From Chloroflexota bacterium (GTDB lineage Bacteria > Chloroflexota > Limnocylindria > Limnocylindrales > CSP1-4), in the NCBI GenBank assembly GCA_017881985.1, contig JADGQH010000059.1, forward strand, positions 1 through 13,759: DNA of 13,759 nucleotides, read 5' to 3'. The notes under the pieces are model-generated. The model did not search any database, was not told where the DNA came from, and saw nothing but the letters and a program-made list of their open reading frames with translations. Numbering within the stretch: the first letter of the stretch is position 1; the number at the start of each line of letters is the position of its first letter. Of the stretch, positions 1 through 6,803 are shown piece after piece. Both the position numbers and the translations under genes were made by a program.

Positions 1-88
1 TGCGCTCGATGCCCGCGGCGTCGAGCAGGTCGAGGGTCGGGCGGCGGCCGGCGCCCCCGGTCGCCGCCCCGGCTCCGCGGCCGGTCAC
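1..88 (-). CDS. 5' end of an unidentified gene, fourth in the methyltransferase run
   Basis: A minus-strand frame opens with GTG at 88-86. This overlaps the TGA stop of the upstream mttB-like gene (87-85) as GTGA, and the frame runs open to the window edge, giving 29 codons. The first dozen or so residues are low-complexity Gly/Ala. They are followed by a normal-looking stretch, RRPTLDLLDAAGIER. The 4-nt overlap matches the junction between the two genes before it, so translational coupling in one operon is the likely reading. Too little is present to name the product. In comparable clusters a corrinoid-protein activator or a methyl-tetrahydrofolate methyltransferase would be plausible, but nothing here shows either. 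The open frame could also be chance, since long open frames are common at this G+C. Confidence 0.4.
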   Translation of the reverse strand, partial: MTGRGAGAATGGAGRRPTLDLLDAAGIER

Positions 89-1599
89 CGGCCTGGCTCC
101 GCGGCCGTGTCTGCGATCCGCACGAGCTCCGCGGCAAGCGCGGGATCGAGCGGGGCACCCTTGGCGGACGCGAGCAGCTCGAGGGCGCGCTCGTGCGCGC
201 GCTCCCGTGCGTCGACCCGGGGTGTGCCGTCCGGCGACGGCGGGCGGCGGTCGATGAGCGTCGGGCTCCACCGCTCCCGCATGTGCCGCCGGGTGTGCGC
301 CTCGGCGAGGAAGTCGCCGCCGGGGCCGACCCCGCGGATCACGTCGAGCGCAAGCGACTCGTCGTCGACGGGGATGCCGCGGCAGACCCCGCGGACCAGG
401 CCGAGGATCTCCGCGTCGAGCAGGAGCTGCTCGTAGGACCAGATCCGGCTGCCGGCGAGCAGGCCCATGCCGAGGAGCATGTCCGCGCGGCCGACGCACG
501 CGGCGAGCGCCGCGAGGCCGTTCTCCAGGCCGGCCCGCCAGTCCGGGACGTGCGCGCCGGTCGCGAAGGCGCCCATCGACAGCGGGACCTGGTATCGCTC
601 GGCCAGCTCCCCCGAGGCCAGCCCGAACAGGACGTCCTCCGGGCCGCCGCCCGTGTAGGCACCCGTCCGCAGGTCCATCGCGGTCTGCGCCGCGGCGTAA
701 TAGACGGGCGCGCCGGGGAAGGCCAGCTGGACGAGCGCGAGCGCCGAGAGCACCTCTGCATTCCCGACCGCCAGGGTGCCGGCCAGCGTCGCCGGACCGG
801 TGTGCGCACACGACGCCATGGTCATGAAGCCGGTGGGGATCCCCGCCTCCGCCGCGACAAGCGCGGCGTCGAGCGCGCCGGCTTCGTGGGCGAGCGGGCT
901 GATCGTGCAGAACGTCAACGACAGGGGCGGTCGCGCGCGAAGTGCGGCATCGCCGCCGGCAAGCGCCAGTGCCATCTCGACCGCAACGGCGGCCTCGCGC
1001 GGGTGCATCACCGATTCGGTCTGGACGTGCTTCGACGTGATGCCGAGCGCGGCCGCGAGCTCCCGGAGCGCGCGTGTCTCGGGCGGGACGTCCTGGGCCG
1101 AGACCGGCATCCAGATGAAGCCCACGTCGGGCAGCTCCTCGGCGACCCGGCAGATCGCCGTGATGTCCTCGAGCGTGGAGCGTCGCCGCTCTCCGGTGGT
1201 CGGGTCCGCGACCTCCACGCCGCAGCCGTCGGTGGCCGCCCACACGTGGTGGCCGTCGAGGGGCAGGTCGCGGTCAGGGTCGCGGCCGGCCAGCGTGAAG
1301 GCGGCCGGGGCCTGACGCAGCGCGGAATCGATCACATCGGCCGGGACGCGCACGATCCCGGTTCCCGGGTCGACGTGCGCGCCATGGGCCGACCAGATCG
1401 CCTGCGCGCGGGTTGACGGGAAGCGGACGCCGACCGTCTCGATCAGCTCGAGGGTGGCCGCGTGGATGCGATCGAGCGCAGCGGGGTCGAGAACCTCGAG
1501 CCGGATCGCGGGATCGACGAGCGTTGCAAGGGGTCGACGCGCCGGCGTCGACGCCGGCTGCACGGCGAGGGTCGCGGGCGTCACGTCGGCCGGCCTCAT
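85..1599 (-). CDS. MttB-superfamily corrinoid methyltransferase (paralogue 1, non-pyrrolysine)
   Basis: This 504-residue protein belongs to the trimethylamine methyltransferase (MttB, COG5598) superfamily, whose members move a methyl group from a methylated amine to the cobalt of a partner corrinoid protein. The family pattern is visible: an N-terminal helical start with LDRIHAATLELIETVGV (about 42-58), a TIM-barrel core, GPATLAGTLAVGNAEVL (268-284), MDLRTGAYTGGGPED (308-322) and a C-terminal WSPTLIDRR (444-452). No in-frame stop interrupts the frame, so unlike archaeal MttB it carries no pyrrolysine. It resembles the Cys/Pyl-free bacterial group that includes glycine-betaine methyltransferase MtgB. 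The ATG at 1599-1597 overlaps the TGA of the corrinoid gene (1598-1596) as ATGA, and no Shine-Dalgarno precedes it, so translation is probably coupled. The frame stays open for 370 codons further upstream, but that part lies over the corrinoid gene and is not coding. The segment at 343-356 departs from the family consensus (see findings). The substrate cannot be read from the sequence. Confidence 0.88.
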   Translation of the reverse strand: MRPADVTPATLAVQPASTPARRPLATLVDPAIRLEVLDPAALDRIHAATLELIETVGVRFPSTRAQAIWSAHGAHVDPGTGIVRVPADVIDSALRQAPAAFTLAGRDPDRDLPLDGHHVWAATDGCGVEVADPTTGERRRSTLEDITAICRVAEELPDVGFIWMPVSAQDVPPETRALRELAAALGITSKHVQTESVMHPREAAVAVEMALALAGGDAALRARPPLSLTFCTISPLAHEAGALDAALVAAEAGIPTGFMTMASCAHTGPATLAGTLAVGNAEVLSALALVQLAFPGAPVYYAAAQTAMDLRTGAYTGGGPEDVLFGLASGELAERYQVPLSMGAFATGAHVPDWRAGLENGLAALAACVGRADMLLGMGLLAGSRIWSYEQLLLDAEILGLVRGVCRGIPVDDESLALDVIRGVGPGGDFLAEAHTRRHMRERWSPTLIDRRPPSPDGTPRVDARERAHERALELLASAKGAPLDPALAAELVRIADTAAEPGR

Positions 1600-2249
1600 G
1601 CCGGCGCGCCGACGAGTCGGCGTGCGGTGTCGACGGCGGCGATCGCATCTTCCGCGTAGGCGTCCGCGCCGATCTCCTCGGCCCATGCGCGCGTCACCGG
1701 AGCGCCGCCCACCATCACCTTGATTCCGGGCCGGAGGCCGGCCGCGACCAGCGCCTCGACCACGGCGCGCTGGCCGGTCATGGTCGTGGTGAGGAGCGCC
1801 GAGACGCCGACCAGGTCGGCATGAACCTCGGCAGCCTTGGCGACGAACGCCGCCGGGGAGACGTCGACGCCCAGGTCGTGGACCTCGAAGCCGTTCGCCG
1901 AGAGGAGGGTCGCCACGAGGTTCTTGCCGATCTCGTGGATGTCGCCCGCAACCGTCCCGAGCACGACGCGGCCGGCGGTCGCGCGCTGCTCGCCGCCCGC
2001 CGTGAGCGCAGGCTCGATCACGCGCATCGCGGCCTGCATCGCCCGCGCGGCGAGCATCAGGTCGGGCAGGAACAGGTCGCCGTTCGAGAACCCCTCCCCG
2101 ACCTCGCGCAGGGCCGGCATCGCGGCCTCGTCGATAAGCCGGAGGGGTGGGATCCCCGCTGCGAGCGCCTCCCGCGCGGCCGCCTCCGCCTTGGCCGGCT
2201 CGCCATCCGTGACGGCCTGTCGCAGGGCCGCGAAGCTCGTCTCGTCCAT
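1596..2249 (-). CDS. Corrinoid (B12-binding) methyl-carrier protein, MttC/MtbC type
   Basis: This 217-residue protein has the two-domain layout of methylamine/methanol-type corrinoid proteins. Residues about 5-85 form the methionine-synthase-like helical cap, and residues about 92-217 form the Rossmann-like cobalamin-binding domain. The base-off cobalamin signature is complete: DIHEIG (103-108), in which His105 is the expected lower cobalt ligand, then SALL (150-153) and VGGAPVT (180-186). It would accept a methyl group from the neighbouring MttB-like enzymes and hand it on, probably to tetrahydrofolate in a bacterium. The ATG at 2249-2247 has AGAGGT at 2260-2255, 5 nt away, and a short hairpin just upstream. 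It lies 89 nt after the upstream mttB-like gene and overlaps the next one by 4 nt, so one corrinoid protein appears to serve two methyltransferases. The length is normal for the family. Confidence 0.93.
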   Translation of the reverse strand: MDETSFAALRQAVTDGEPAKAEAAAREALAAGIPPLRLIDEAAMPALREVGEGFSNGDLFLPDLMLAARAMQAAMRVIEPALTAGGEQRATAGRVVLGTVAGDIHEIGKNLVATLLSANGFEVHDLGVDVSPAAFVAKAAEVHADLVGVSALLTTTMTGQRAVVEALVAAGLRPGIKVMVGGAPVTRAWAEEIGADAYAEDAIAAVDTARRLVGAPA

Positions 2250-2261
2250 CGCACACCTCTC

Positions 2262-2276
2262 GCCGCGTTGCGCGGC
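2262..2276 (-). other. Intercistronic hairpin before the corrinoid gene
   Basis: A perfect 6-bp inverted repeat (GCCGCG, 3-nt loop, CGCGGC) lies directly upstream of the AGAGGT ribosome-binding site of the corrinoid gene, within the 89-nt gap after mttB-like gene 2. It could protect a processed downstream mRNA and so raise the level of the corrinoid carrier, or it may be chance in GC-rich DNA. There is no T-run, so it does not look like a terminator. Confidence 0.35.
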
Positions 2277-2338
2277 TCCTCCGCACCACCCGCCGCGACC
2301 CGTTGGGGTGCGCGGCCCGACCGATCGCGAGGCGTGGG

Positions 2339-3823
2339 TCAGAGGCCGGCCCGGGCCTCGGCTCGGGCCACGATCTCGCGGAGCTCCGCCGAGGCCGCTT
2401 CGGGCAGCGGCGGCGGGATGGACCGGCCAGCGAGGATCGCATCCACGCGGTCGGCCGCACGGGTGCCGAGCGGGTGCCCGCCCGCGGCGGCCCAGGCGCC
2501 GCGGGACCGGCGATCGAGCAGGGTGGGATACCAGCGCGAGCGGTAGTGGGCCAGGGTGTGGTCGGCCTCCAGGAACGACCCGTCGGGTCCGAGCTCGTCC
2601 ACGAGGTCGAGCGCGAGCGCCTCGTCGGAGAGATCGAGTGGCGCAGTAGCCGCCCGCGTCCAGCCGACCAGCTCGTCGCAGATCGCGAGCTGTGCGAGCG
2701 ACCCGGCAAGGCCCGACTCCAGGTACCCGCTGTCGTGGGTGACCTGGCCCGCGGCGAGCGCGTCGAGGAGGATCGCGGCGGCGGCCTCCGCGGCAGCCTG
2801 GCCGTCGACGACCTTCGAATCCGCGCCTCCGCCGAGGCTGAACATCGGGAGCCCCAGGTGGTGTGCGAGCGCCTCGGCGGCGCCCTTCGGGTCCGGGCCC
2901 ACGTACGGATCGACCGTGGTCCGAAGGTCCAGCGCGTCGCCGCCGAAGCCCGGCACGACGACCGGAGCGCCCTCGCGGACCAGCTGGGCGATGACGAGAC
3001 CCGCGAGGACGCCCGCGTGGTTCACCGCGAGCGTCCCGGCGAGCGTCACGGGGCCCGTGGTCCCGCCCGAGGTGACGGGAATCCAGAGCGCCGGCAGGCC
3101 GCGCTCGGCCAGGAAGAGGAGCCGGTCGACGGCGTCCGCGTCGAGCAGCAGGCCGCGCGTCACGTTGATGTACCAGGCCACCGACGGCCGTGCCGCCAGC
3201 TCACCGGCGCCGCCCGCGACCGCTTCGGCCATCGCGAGCACGTCGCGCAGGCCGGCCATCTCGTAGGTGACCACGATCAGCGGCTTCGTCGTCCCCGTCA
3301 GCATCGCGACTGCCTGGTGGCGATCGGCGACCCGCCCGTCGACGTCGGACGGAAGGAACATCGACATCGCGAACGCCATGTTCGGGAGCGCATCGACCAG
3401 GGCGATGCCCGCGCGAACGTCGTCCAGCGTCGCGAGCCGCCGGTCGCCCGTTCGCCCATCGATGATGGATGGGCAATCCGACCCGGGTCCGAACCAGGCT
3501 GTCTCGCCGCCCCACTCGATCGCGGGGCGCCCGGTCCGGTCGTGCAGCGTGAGCGCCTTCGGCGCGACCGCGAGCGCCTCGGCGACCAGCTCGGCGGGGA
3601 TCCGGACGCGATCTGCCTCGTCGACCCTGGCGCCGGCCGCCGCAAGCAGGCGGCGCGCCTCCGGGTGGTCGACCCGGACGCCGGTCCGCTCGAGGATCGA
3701 GCACGCTGCGGCGTGGAGCCGCGCACATCCGTCGGCGGACGTGCGATTCCAGCGGCCGGCGCCGGGCGTGATCGCCGCGGGGCCGGACCGGTCGCTGTCG
3801 CGGGCGGGAGCGGGAATGGGCAT
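2339..3823 (-). CDS. MttB-superfamily corrinoid methyltransferase (paralogue 2, non-pyrrolysine)
   Basis: This 494-residue protein is the first gene of the run and a distant paralogue of the MttB-like protein at 85-1599. Shared landmarks are the N-terminal helix with ARLHAAACSILERTGV (34-49), GPVTLAGTLAVNHAGVL (257-273), ALDLRTTVDPYVGPDP (297-312), the C-terminal EADHTLAHYRSRWYPTLLDRR (419-439) and the absence of any in-frame TAG. Unlike paralogue 1 it keeps the consensus-like GGGADSKVVDGQAA (331-344), a segment well conserved in bacterial MttB homologues. I chose the ATG at 3823-3821 because GGAGGT (3832-3827) stands just before it, although the spacing is short (3 nt). The frame extends 28 more codons to 3907, but that part has no family similarity and would cover the palindrome at 3876-3890. 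It presumably methylates the same corrinoid protein, possibly from a different substrate. Confidence 0.88.
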   Translation of the reverse strand: MPIPAPARDSDRSGPAAITPGAGRWNRTSADGCARLHAAACSILERTGVRVDHPEARRLLAAAGARVDEADRVRIPAELVAEALAVAPKALTLHDRTGRPAIEWGGETAWFGPGSDCPSIIDGRTGDRRLATLDDVRAGIALVDALPNMAFAMSMFLPSDVDGRVADRHQAVAMLTGTTKPLIVVTYEMAGLRDVLAMAEAVAGGAGELAARPSVAWYINVTRGLLLDADAVDRLLFLAERGLPALWIPVTSGGTTGPVTLAGTLAVNHAGVLAGLVIAQLVREGAPVVVPGFGGDALDLRTTVDPYVGPDPKGAAEALAHHLGLPMFSLGGGADSKVVDGQAAAEAAAAILLDALAAGQVTHDSGYLESGLAGSLAQLAICDELVGWTRAATAPLDLSDEALALDLVDELGPDGSFLEADHTLAHYRSRWYPTLLDRRSRGAWAAAGGHPLGTRAADRVDAILAGRSIPPPLPEAASAELREIVARAEARAGL

Positions 3824-3875
3824 CGGACCTCCAGCCACGCGAGCGTGCCGGGGCGAACGACGGGTCCGCCAGTGC

Positions 3876-3890
3876 GGAATGGCCCATTCC
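3876..3890. promoter_or_regulatory. Perfect 7-1-7 palindrome ahead of the methyltransferase operon, candidate operator
   Basis: GGAATGG, a central C, then CCATTCC: a perfect inverted repeat of 7-bp arms, 53 nt upstream of the ATG at 3823. It is AT-richer than its surroundings, which makes chance less likely here, and its size and symmetry suit a dimeric repressor or activator site. No clear -35/-10 pair could be recognised around it, and no regulator gene is in the window. Confidence 0.4.
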
Positions 3891-3974
3891 TGACCCGGTG
3901 CGCTCAACGCCCGGACATCCCGCGAACGCCGAGGCGCGCAGGCGGCCGTGGAACCCAGGCATACACGCAGCGAC

Positions 3975-3996
3975 GCCCCCGGATTGCTCCGGGGGC
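3975..3996 (-). terminator. Strong GC hairpin downstream of the secreted-protein gene
   Basis: A perfect 9-bp stem (GCCCCCGGA, 4-nt loop, TCCGGGGGC) begins 24 nt past the stop codon of the gene at 4021-4806 and lies 152 nt upstream of the methyltransferase operon. It separates the two transcription units and is the natural terminator for the secreted-protein gene. There is no T-run on the minus strand (a short TTT follows on the plus strand), so it would be a non-canonical, U-poor terminator or need a factor. Confidence 0.6.
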
Positions 3997-4020
3997 GGCT
4001 TTCGAGAGGTTACGCGGAGG

Positions 4021-4806
4021 TCATCCGAGCGCCTTGAGCGCGGCGACGCACGCCCGGGCATCGGCCCTGGCTCCGGCGAGCAACCCACGGCCGGATTTGA
4101 TGCTCGTCCGCGAGCTCACGAGGATGGGCTTCGCCGTCCCGGCGTTGTACTGGGTCGGCGTCAGCGGAAGGACGGCCGCCGGGATCCCCGCGACCAGCGG
4201 AGAAACCTGGGCGACCTTCGCGGTCATCGCACTGAGATCGGCCTGCGCCCCGGAGACATCCTTGCCGGCCGCCTTGTCGGCGTCGATCCGGGCCTGGAGC
4301 TTCGTGGCCTGCGTGCCGAGGCGGGCGACTGCCGCGAGCTCGTTTTCGGCCGCGATCACGTCGGCGACCTTGGGAACCATGAGGAGGTAGATCCGGAAGT
4401 CCGTGGCGATCTTCTTGAGGTCGGCCTTCAGAGCCTGAACGTCCGTCTCGCCGTCGATCGCGGCGCGGAGGGCCGTCAGCCCGCTCGTATCGGCGGTGAG
4501 CTGCGACCGGAGCGCGTCGCGGTCCCCGGCGGTGAGGCCGGCCGCGTCCGCCACGCGGGACTGGAGCTTCGTGATCGTGTCGAGCCGCCGGTCGATCTCG
4601 CAGTCGCCGAGCTTGCGGAGGTTGCCGACGCCGTTGTCCTTCGCGGTCGCCGTCTCGGCGACGCAATGCCGCGTGGCGGCTGCGGTGCTGGCCTCCGGAA
4701 CGAGCGGCGACGCCGTCCCGACCGCGTACGTCGGCGCAACCGATCCGATGGCGAGCAGGCCACCAACGACGATGGATGCGAGCGTACCTCGAGCTATGGG
4801 CTTCAT
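4021..4806 (-). CDS. Secreted helical protein of unknown function
   Basis: A 261-residue protein with a clear Sec signal peptide: MKPIAR charge cluster, hydrophobic core (about 9-21) and a likely cleavage after Ala28 (PTYA). The mature part is almost wholly helical and rich in Ala, Lys and Asp. Leu/Ala-spaced stretches from about 63 to 205 suggest a long coiled-coil or helical bundle, with LRKLGDCEIDRRLDTITKLQ (63-82) and DFRIYLLMVPKVADVIAAE (136-154) as the most distinctive segments. Three cysteines remain (48, 69, 253). I see no catalytic motif and do not recognise a named family; similar DCEIDRRL-type exported helical proteins occur as hypothetical proteins in high-GC bacteria, from memory only. 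The ATG at 4806-4804 is favoured by AAGGAG (4820-4815) at 8 nt and because the signal peptide starts there; the frame is open 25 codons further up without signal-like character. Hairpins on both sides suggest a single-gene unit. Confidence 0.8.
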   Translation of the reverse strand: MKPIARGTLASIVVGGLLAIGSVAPTYAVGTASPLVPEASTAAATRHCVAETATAKDNGVGNLRKLGDCEIDRRLDTITKLQSRVADAAGLTAGDRDALRSQLTADTSGLTALRAAIDGETDVQALKADLKKIATDFRIYLLMVPKVADVIAAENELAAVARLGTQATKLQARIDADKAAGKDVSGAQADLSAMTAKVAQVSPLVAGIPAAVLPLTPTQYNAGTAKPILVSSRTSIKSGRGLLAGARADARACVAALKALG

Positions 4807-4874
4807 GGGTTGGTCTCCTTGCGACGGGGTGCATGGCTGACGTCTCGAGCCCGGTCGATCGGTGGGATCGGGGG

Positions 4875-4890
4875 TCGTCATGCATCACGA
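4875..4890. promoter_or_regulatory. Imperfect 16-nt palindrome upstream of the secreted-protein gene
   Basis: TCGT-C-ATGCAT-C-ACGA on the plus strand is symmetric apart from the C positions at 4879 and 4886. It lies about 69 nt upstream of the ATG at 4806 and is relatively AT-rich. It could be a regulator site for the secreted-protein gene; the evidence is symmetry and position only. Confidence 0.25.
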
Positions 4891-5018
4891 TCGAGCGCGT
4901 CCGTAAGGGCGTCCCCGCGGTCACATTCGGGCGATGTAAGGCGGCCGGCGAGCACCTCGACCCGTGAGCCCCCGACGTCCGCGACCGTGGTCGCACCTGT
5001 CGCCATGGACGGACGCAC

Positions 5019-5054
5019 GAGAGCCGGCCATCCCCGGACGGATGACCGGCTCTC
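5019..5054 (-). terminator. Putative groESL terminator, long hairpin
   Basis: GAGAGCCGG (5019-5027) pairs perfectly with CCGGCTCTC (5046-5054). Inside it CATCC (5029-5033) pairs with GGATG (5040-5044), leaving one C/A mismatch and a 6-nt loop: 14 base pairs in all. It starts 58 nt past the groEL stop codon, with no minus-strand gene before it, so termination of groESL is the obvious role. No T-run follows on the minus strand, the same U-poor style as the hairpin at 3975-3996. Confidence 0.62.
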
Positions 5055-5112
5055 TGTCACGTGTCGAGCGTGAAGTCCCCCGGAGCGGGGCCCCGGCGGA
5101 CGCTGCGATTCC

Positions 5113-6744
5113 CTAGAAGTCCATGTCTCCGCCGCCGCCGTGGCCGTGGCCGGCGCCGTTGCCGCCGTCCTTCTTCTCGGGAAGGTCCGTCACGAGCGTC
5201 TCCGTCGTGAGGACCATCGCCGCGATGGAGGCTGCGTTCTGGAGCGCGGAGCGCGTCACCTTTGCGGCATCCACGATGCCGCGCTCGAACATGTCGCCGT
5301 ACTCGCCCTTCAGCGCATCGAAGCCCTGACCCTTGGGCAGGTTCTTGACCCGCTCGATCACGACCTCGCCACGCTCGCCGGCGTTGTCGGCGATCTGCTT
5401 TGCCGGGGCCTCGAGGGCGCGCCGGACGATGTCCACGCCGACCTGCTCGTCACCCTCGAGCTTGAGGGCGTCGAGCGCCGGGATCGCCTGGAGCAGCGTG
5501 GTGCCGCCGCCCGCAACGATGCCTTCCTCGACGGCCGCGCGGGTCGTGGACAGGGCGTCCTCGATCCGGTGCTTCTTCTCCTTGAGCTCGACCTCGGTCG
5601 CCGCGCCCACCTTGATGACGGCAACGCCGCCGGCGAGCTTGGCGAGGCGCTCCTGGAGCTTCTCCTTGTCGTAGTCCGAGGTGGTCTCCTCGATCTGCGC
5701 CTTGATCTGGCTCATCCGCGCCTTGATGTCGGGCTGGCTGCCGGCGCCGTCGACAATCGTCGTGTCGTCCTTGGTGGAGACGATGCGGCGGGCCTCGCCG
5801 AGGTCCTCGACCTGGACGGAGTCGAGCTTGCGGCCGATCTCCTCGGAGATCACGGTCCCGCCGGTCAGGATCGCGATGTCGCGGAGCATCTCCTTGCGGC
5901 GATCACCGAAGCCCGGGGCCTTGACGCCCAGGACCTGGATCGTGCCACGGAGCTTGTTCACGACGAGCGTGGCGAGGGCCTCGCCGTCGACGTCCTCGGC
6001 GATGATCAGGAGCGGCTTGCCGACCGCGACGGCCTTCTCGAGCGACGGCAGGATGTCTGCGACGGCCGAGATCTTCTTGTCGGTGATGAGGATGCGCGCG
6101 CTTTCGAGCACCGCCTCCATCCGGTCGGGGTTCGTGACGAAGTAGGCGGAGATGTAGCCGCGGTCGAACTGCATCCCCTCCGTGTATTCCTTCTCGAGGC
6201 CCAGCGACTGGCCCTCTTCGACGGTGATGACGCCGTCCTTGCCGACCTTGTCCATCACCTCGGCGATGATCTCGCCGACCTCGGGATCCGCGGCGGAGAT
6301 GGCCGCCACAGCGGCGATCTGCTCGCGCGAGTCGACCGGCCGCGAGGCGGACTTGATCTCGGCCACGATGACCTCGACCGCACGCTCGATGCCGTGCTTG
6401 AGGACCATCGGGTTCGCCCCGGCGGTGACGTTGCGGAGGCCTTCGCTGACGAGCGCCTGGCCGAGGACGACCGCGGTGGTCGTGCCGTCGCCGGCGACGT
6501 CGTCGGTCTTGGTGGCGACCTCCTTGAGGAGCTGCGCGCCCATGTTCTCGAAGGGATCCTCGAGCTCGATGTCGCGCGCGATCGTCACGCCGTCATTGGT
6601 GATGGTGGGTGAGCCGAACTTCTTGTCGAGGACGACATTGCGGCCCTTCGGACCGATGGTCACCTTGACTGCGTCGGCGAGCTTGTCAATGCCGCGCTTG
6701 AGTGAGCGACGCGCGGTATCGTCGAAAACGACCTGCTTAGCCAC
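5113..6744 (-). CDS. groEL: Chaperonin GroEL (Hsp60)
   Basis: Full-length 543-residue group I chaperonin, the ATP-driven cylinder that folds cytosolic proteins with GroES. Family landmarks are present: the N-terminal MAKQVVFDDTARRSL, KVTIGPKGRNVVLDKKFGSP (27-46), the ATP-site DGTTTA in VAGDGTTTAVVL (about 84-95), the apical-domain segment QFDRGYISAYFVTN, and VVAGGGTT-like EGIVAGGGTTLL near the C-terminus. The start is GTG at 6744-6742, with AGGAGG (6761-6756) 11 nt upstream, a slightly long spacing. It lies 59 nt after groES, in one operon under the CIRCE-controlled promoter at 7302-7330. The C-terminal tail is not the usual GGM repeat but is Gly/His-rich (GAGHGHGGGGDMDF), which would change the chemistry inside the folding cavity. 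No frameshift or missing catalytic residue is seen. Confidence 0.98.
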   Translation of the reverse strand: MAKQVVFDDTARRSLKRGIDKLADAVKVTIGPKGRNVVLDKKFGSPTITNDGVTIARDIELEDPFENMGAQLLKEVATKTDDVAGDGTTTAVVLGQALVSEGLRNVTAGANPMVLKHGIERAVEVIVAEIKSASRPVDSREQIAAVAAISAADPEVGEIIAEVMDKVGKDGVITVEEGQSLGLEKEYTEGMQFDRGYISAYFVTNPDRMEAVLESARILITDKKISAVADILPSLEKAVAVGKPLLIIAEDVDGEALATLVVNKLRGTIQVLGVKAPGFGDRRKEMLRDIAILTGGTVISEEIGRKLDSVQVEDLGEARRIVSTKDDTTIVDGAGSQPDIKARMSQIKAQIEETTSDYDKEKLQERLAKLAGGVAVIKVGAATEVELKEKKHRIEDALSTTRAAVEEGIVAGGGTTLLQAIPALDALKLEGDEQVGVDIVRRALEAPAKQIADNAGERGEVVIERVKNLPKGQGFDALKGEYGDMFERGIVDAAKVTRSALQNAASIAAMVLTTETLVTDLPEKKDGGNGAGHGHGGGGDMDF

Positions 6745-6755
6745 GGATTCGGATT

Positions 6756-6761
6756 CCTCCT
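6756..6761 (-). promoter_or_regulatory. groEL ribosome-binding site
   Basis: A perfect AGGAGG on the minus strand, 11 nt upstream of GTG. It supports the GTG at 6744, because no other start codon falls at a better distance in the GroEL frame. Confidence 0.75.
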
Positions 6762-6803
6762 GGAAATGAGGGGCGAAGGTTGAGACGTGACGGGCGGTGC
6801 CCG

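Larger units (their letters stand above)
4807..5112. other. Intergenic region between the secreted-protein gene and groEL
   Basis: These 306 bases hold the putative groESL terminator (5019-5054), a short imperfect palindrome (4875-4890) and the ribosome-binding site of the secreted-protein gene (4815-4820). No open frame here has a credible start with coding character. I could not identify a convincing -35/-10 pair for the secreted-protein gene on the minus strand. Confidence 0.7.

Noticed and set aside
1600..2709. A 370-codon upstream extension of mttB-like gene 1
   Set aside because: It overlaps the corrinoid gene in another frame, is Arg/Gly-rich, and the MttB fold begins only after the ATG at 1599.
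85..3823. Pyrrolysine (amber) readthrough in the MttB-like genes
   Set aside because: Neither gene has an in-frame TAG; both run uninterrupted to family length.
3824..3907. A 28-residue N-terminal extension of mttB-like gene 2
   Set aside because: There is no family similarity, the better ribosome-binding site precedes the ATG at 3823, and the extension would run through the palindrome.
2303..4390. A 695-codon plus-strand open frame over mttB-like gene 2 and beyond
   Set aside because: It is antisense to a recognised gene, has no start signal, and has Arg/Gly-rich shadow composition.
5077..5099. A GC-rich inverted stretch just past the groEL stop as the terminator
   Set aside because: The stem is short and ambiguous; the 14-bp hairpin at 5019-5054 is much stronger.
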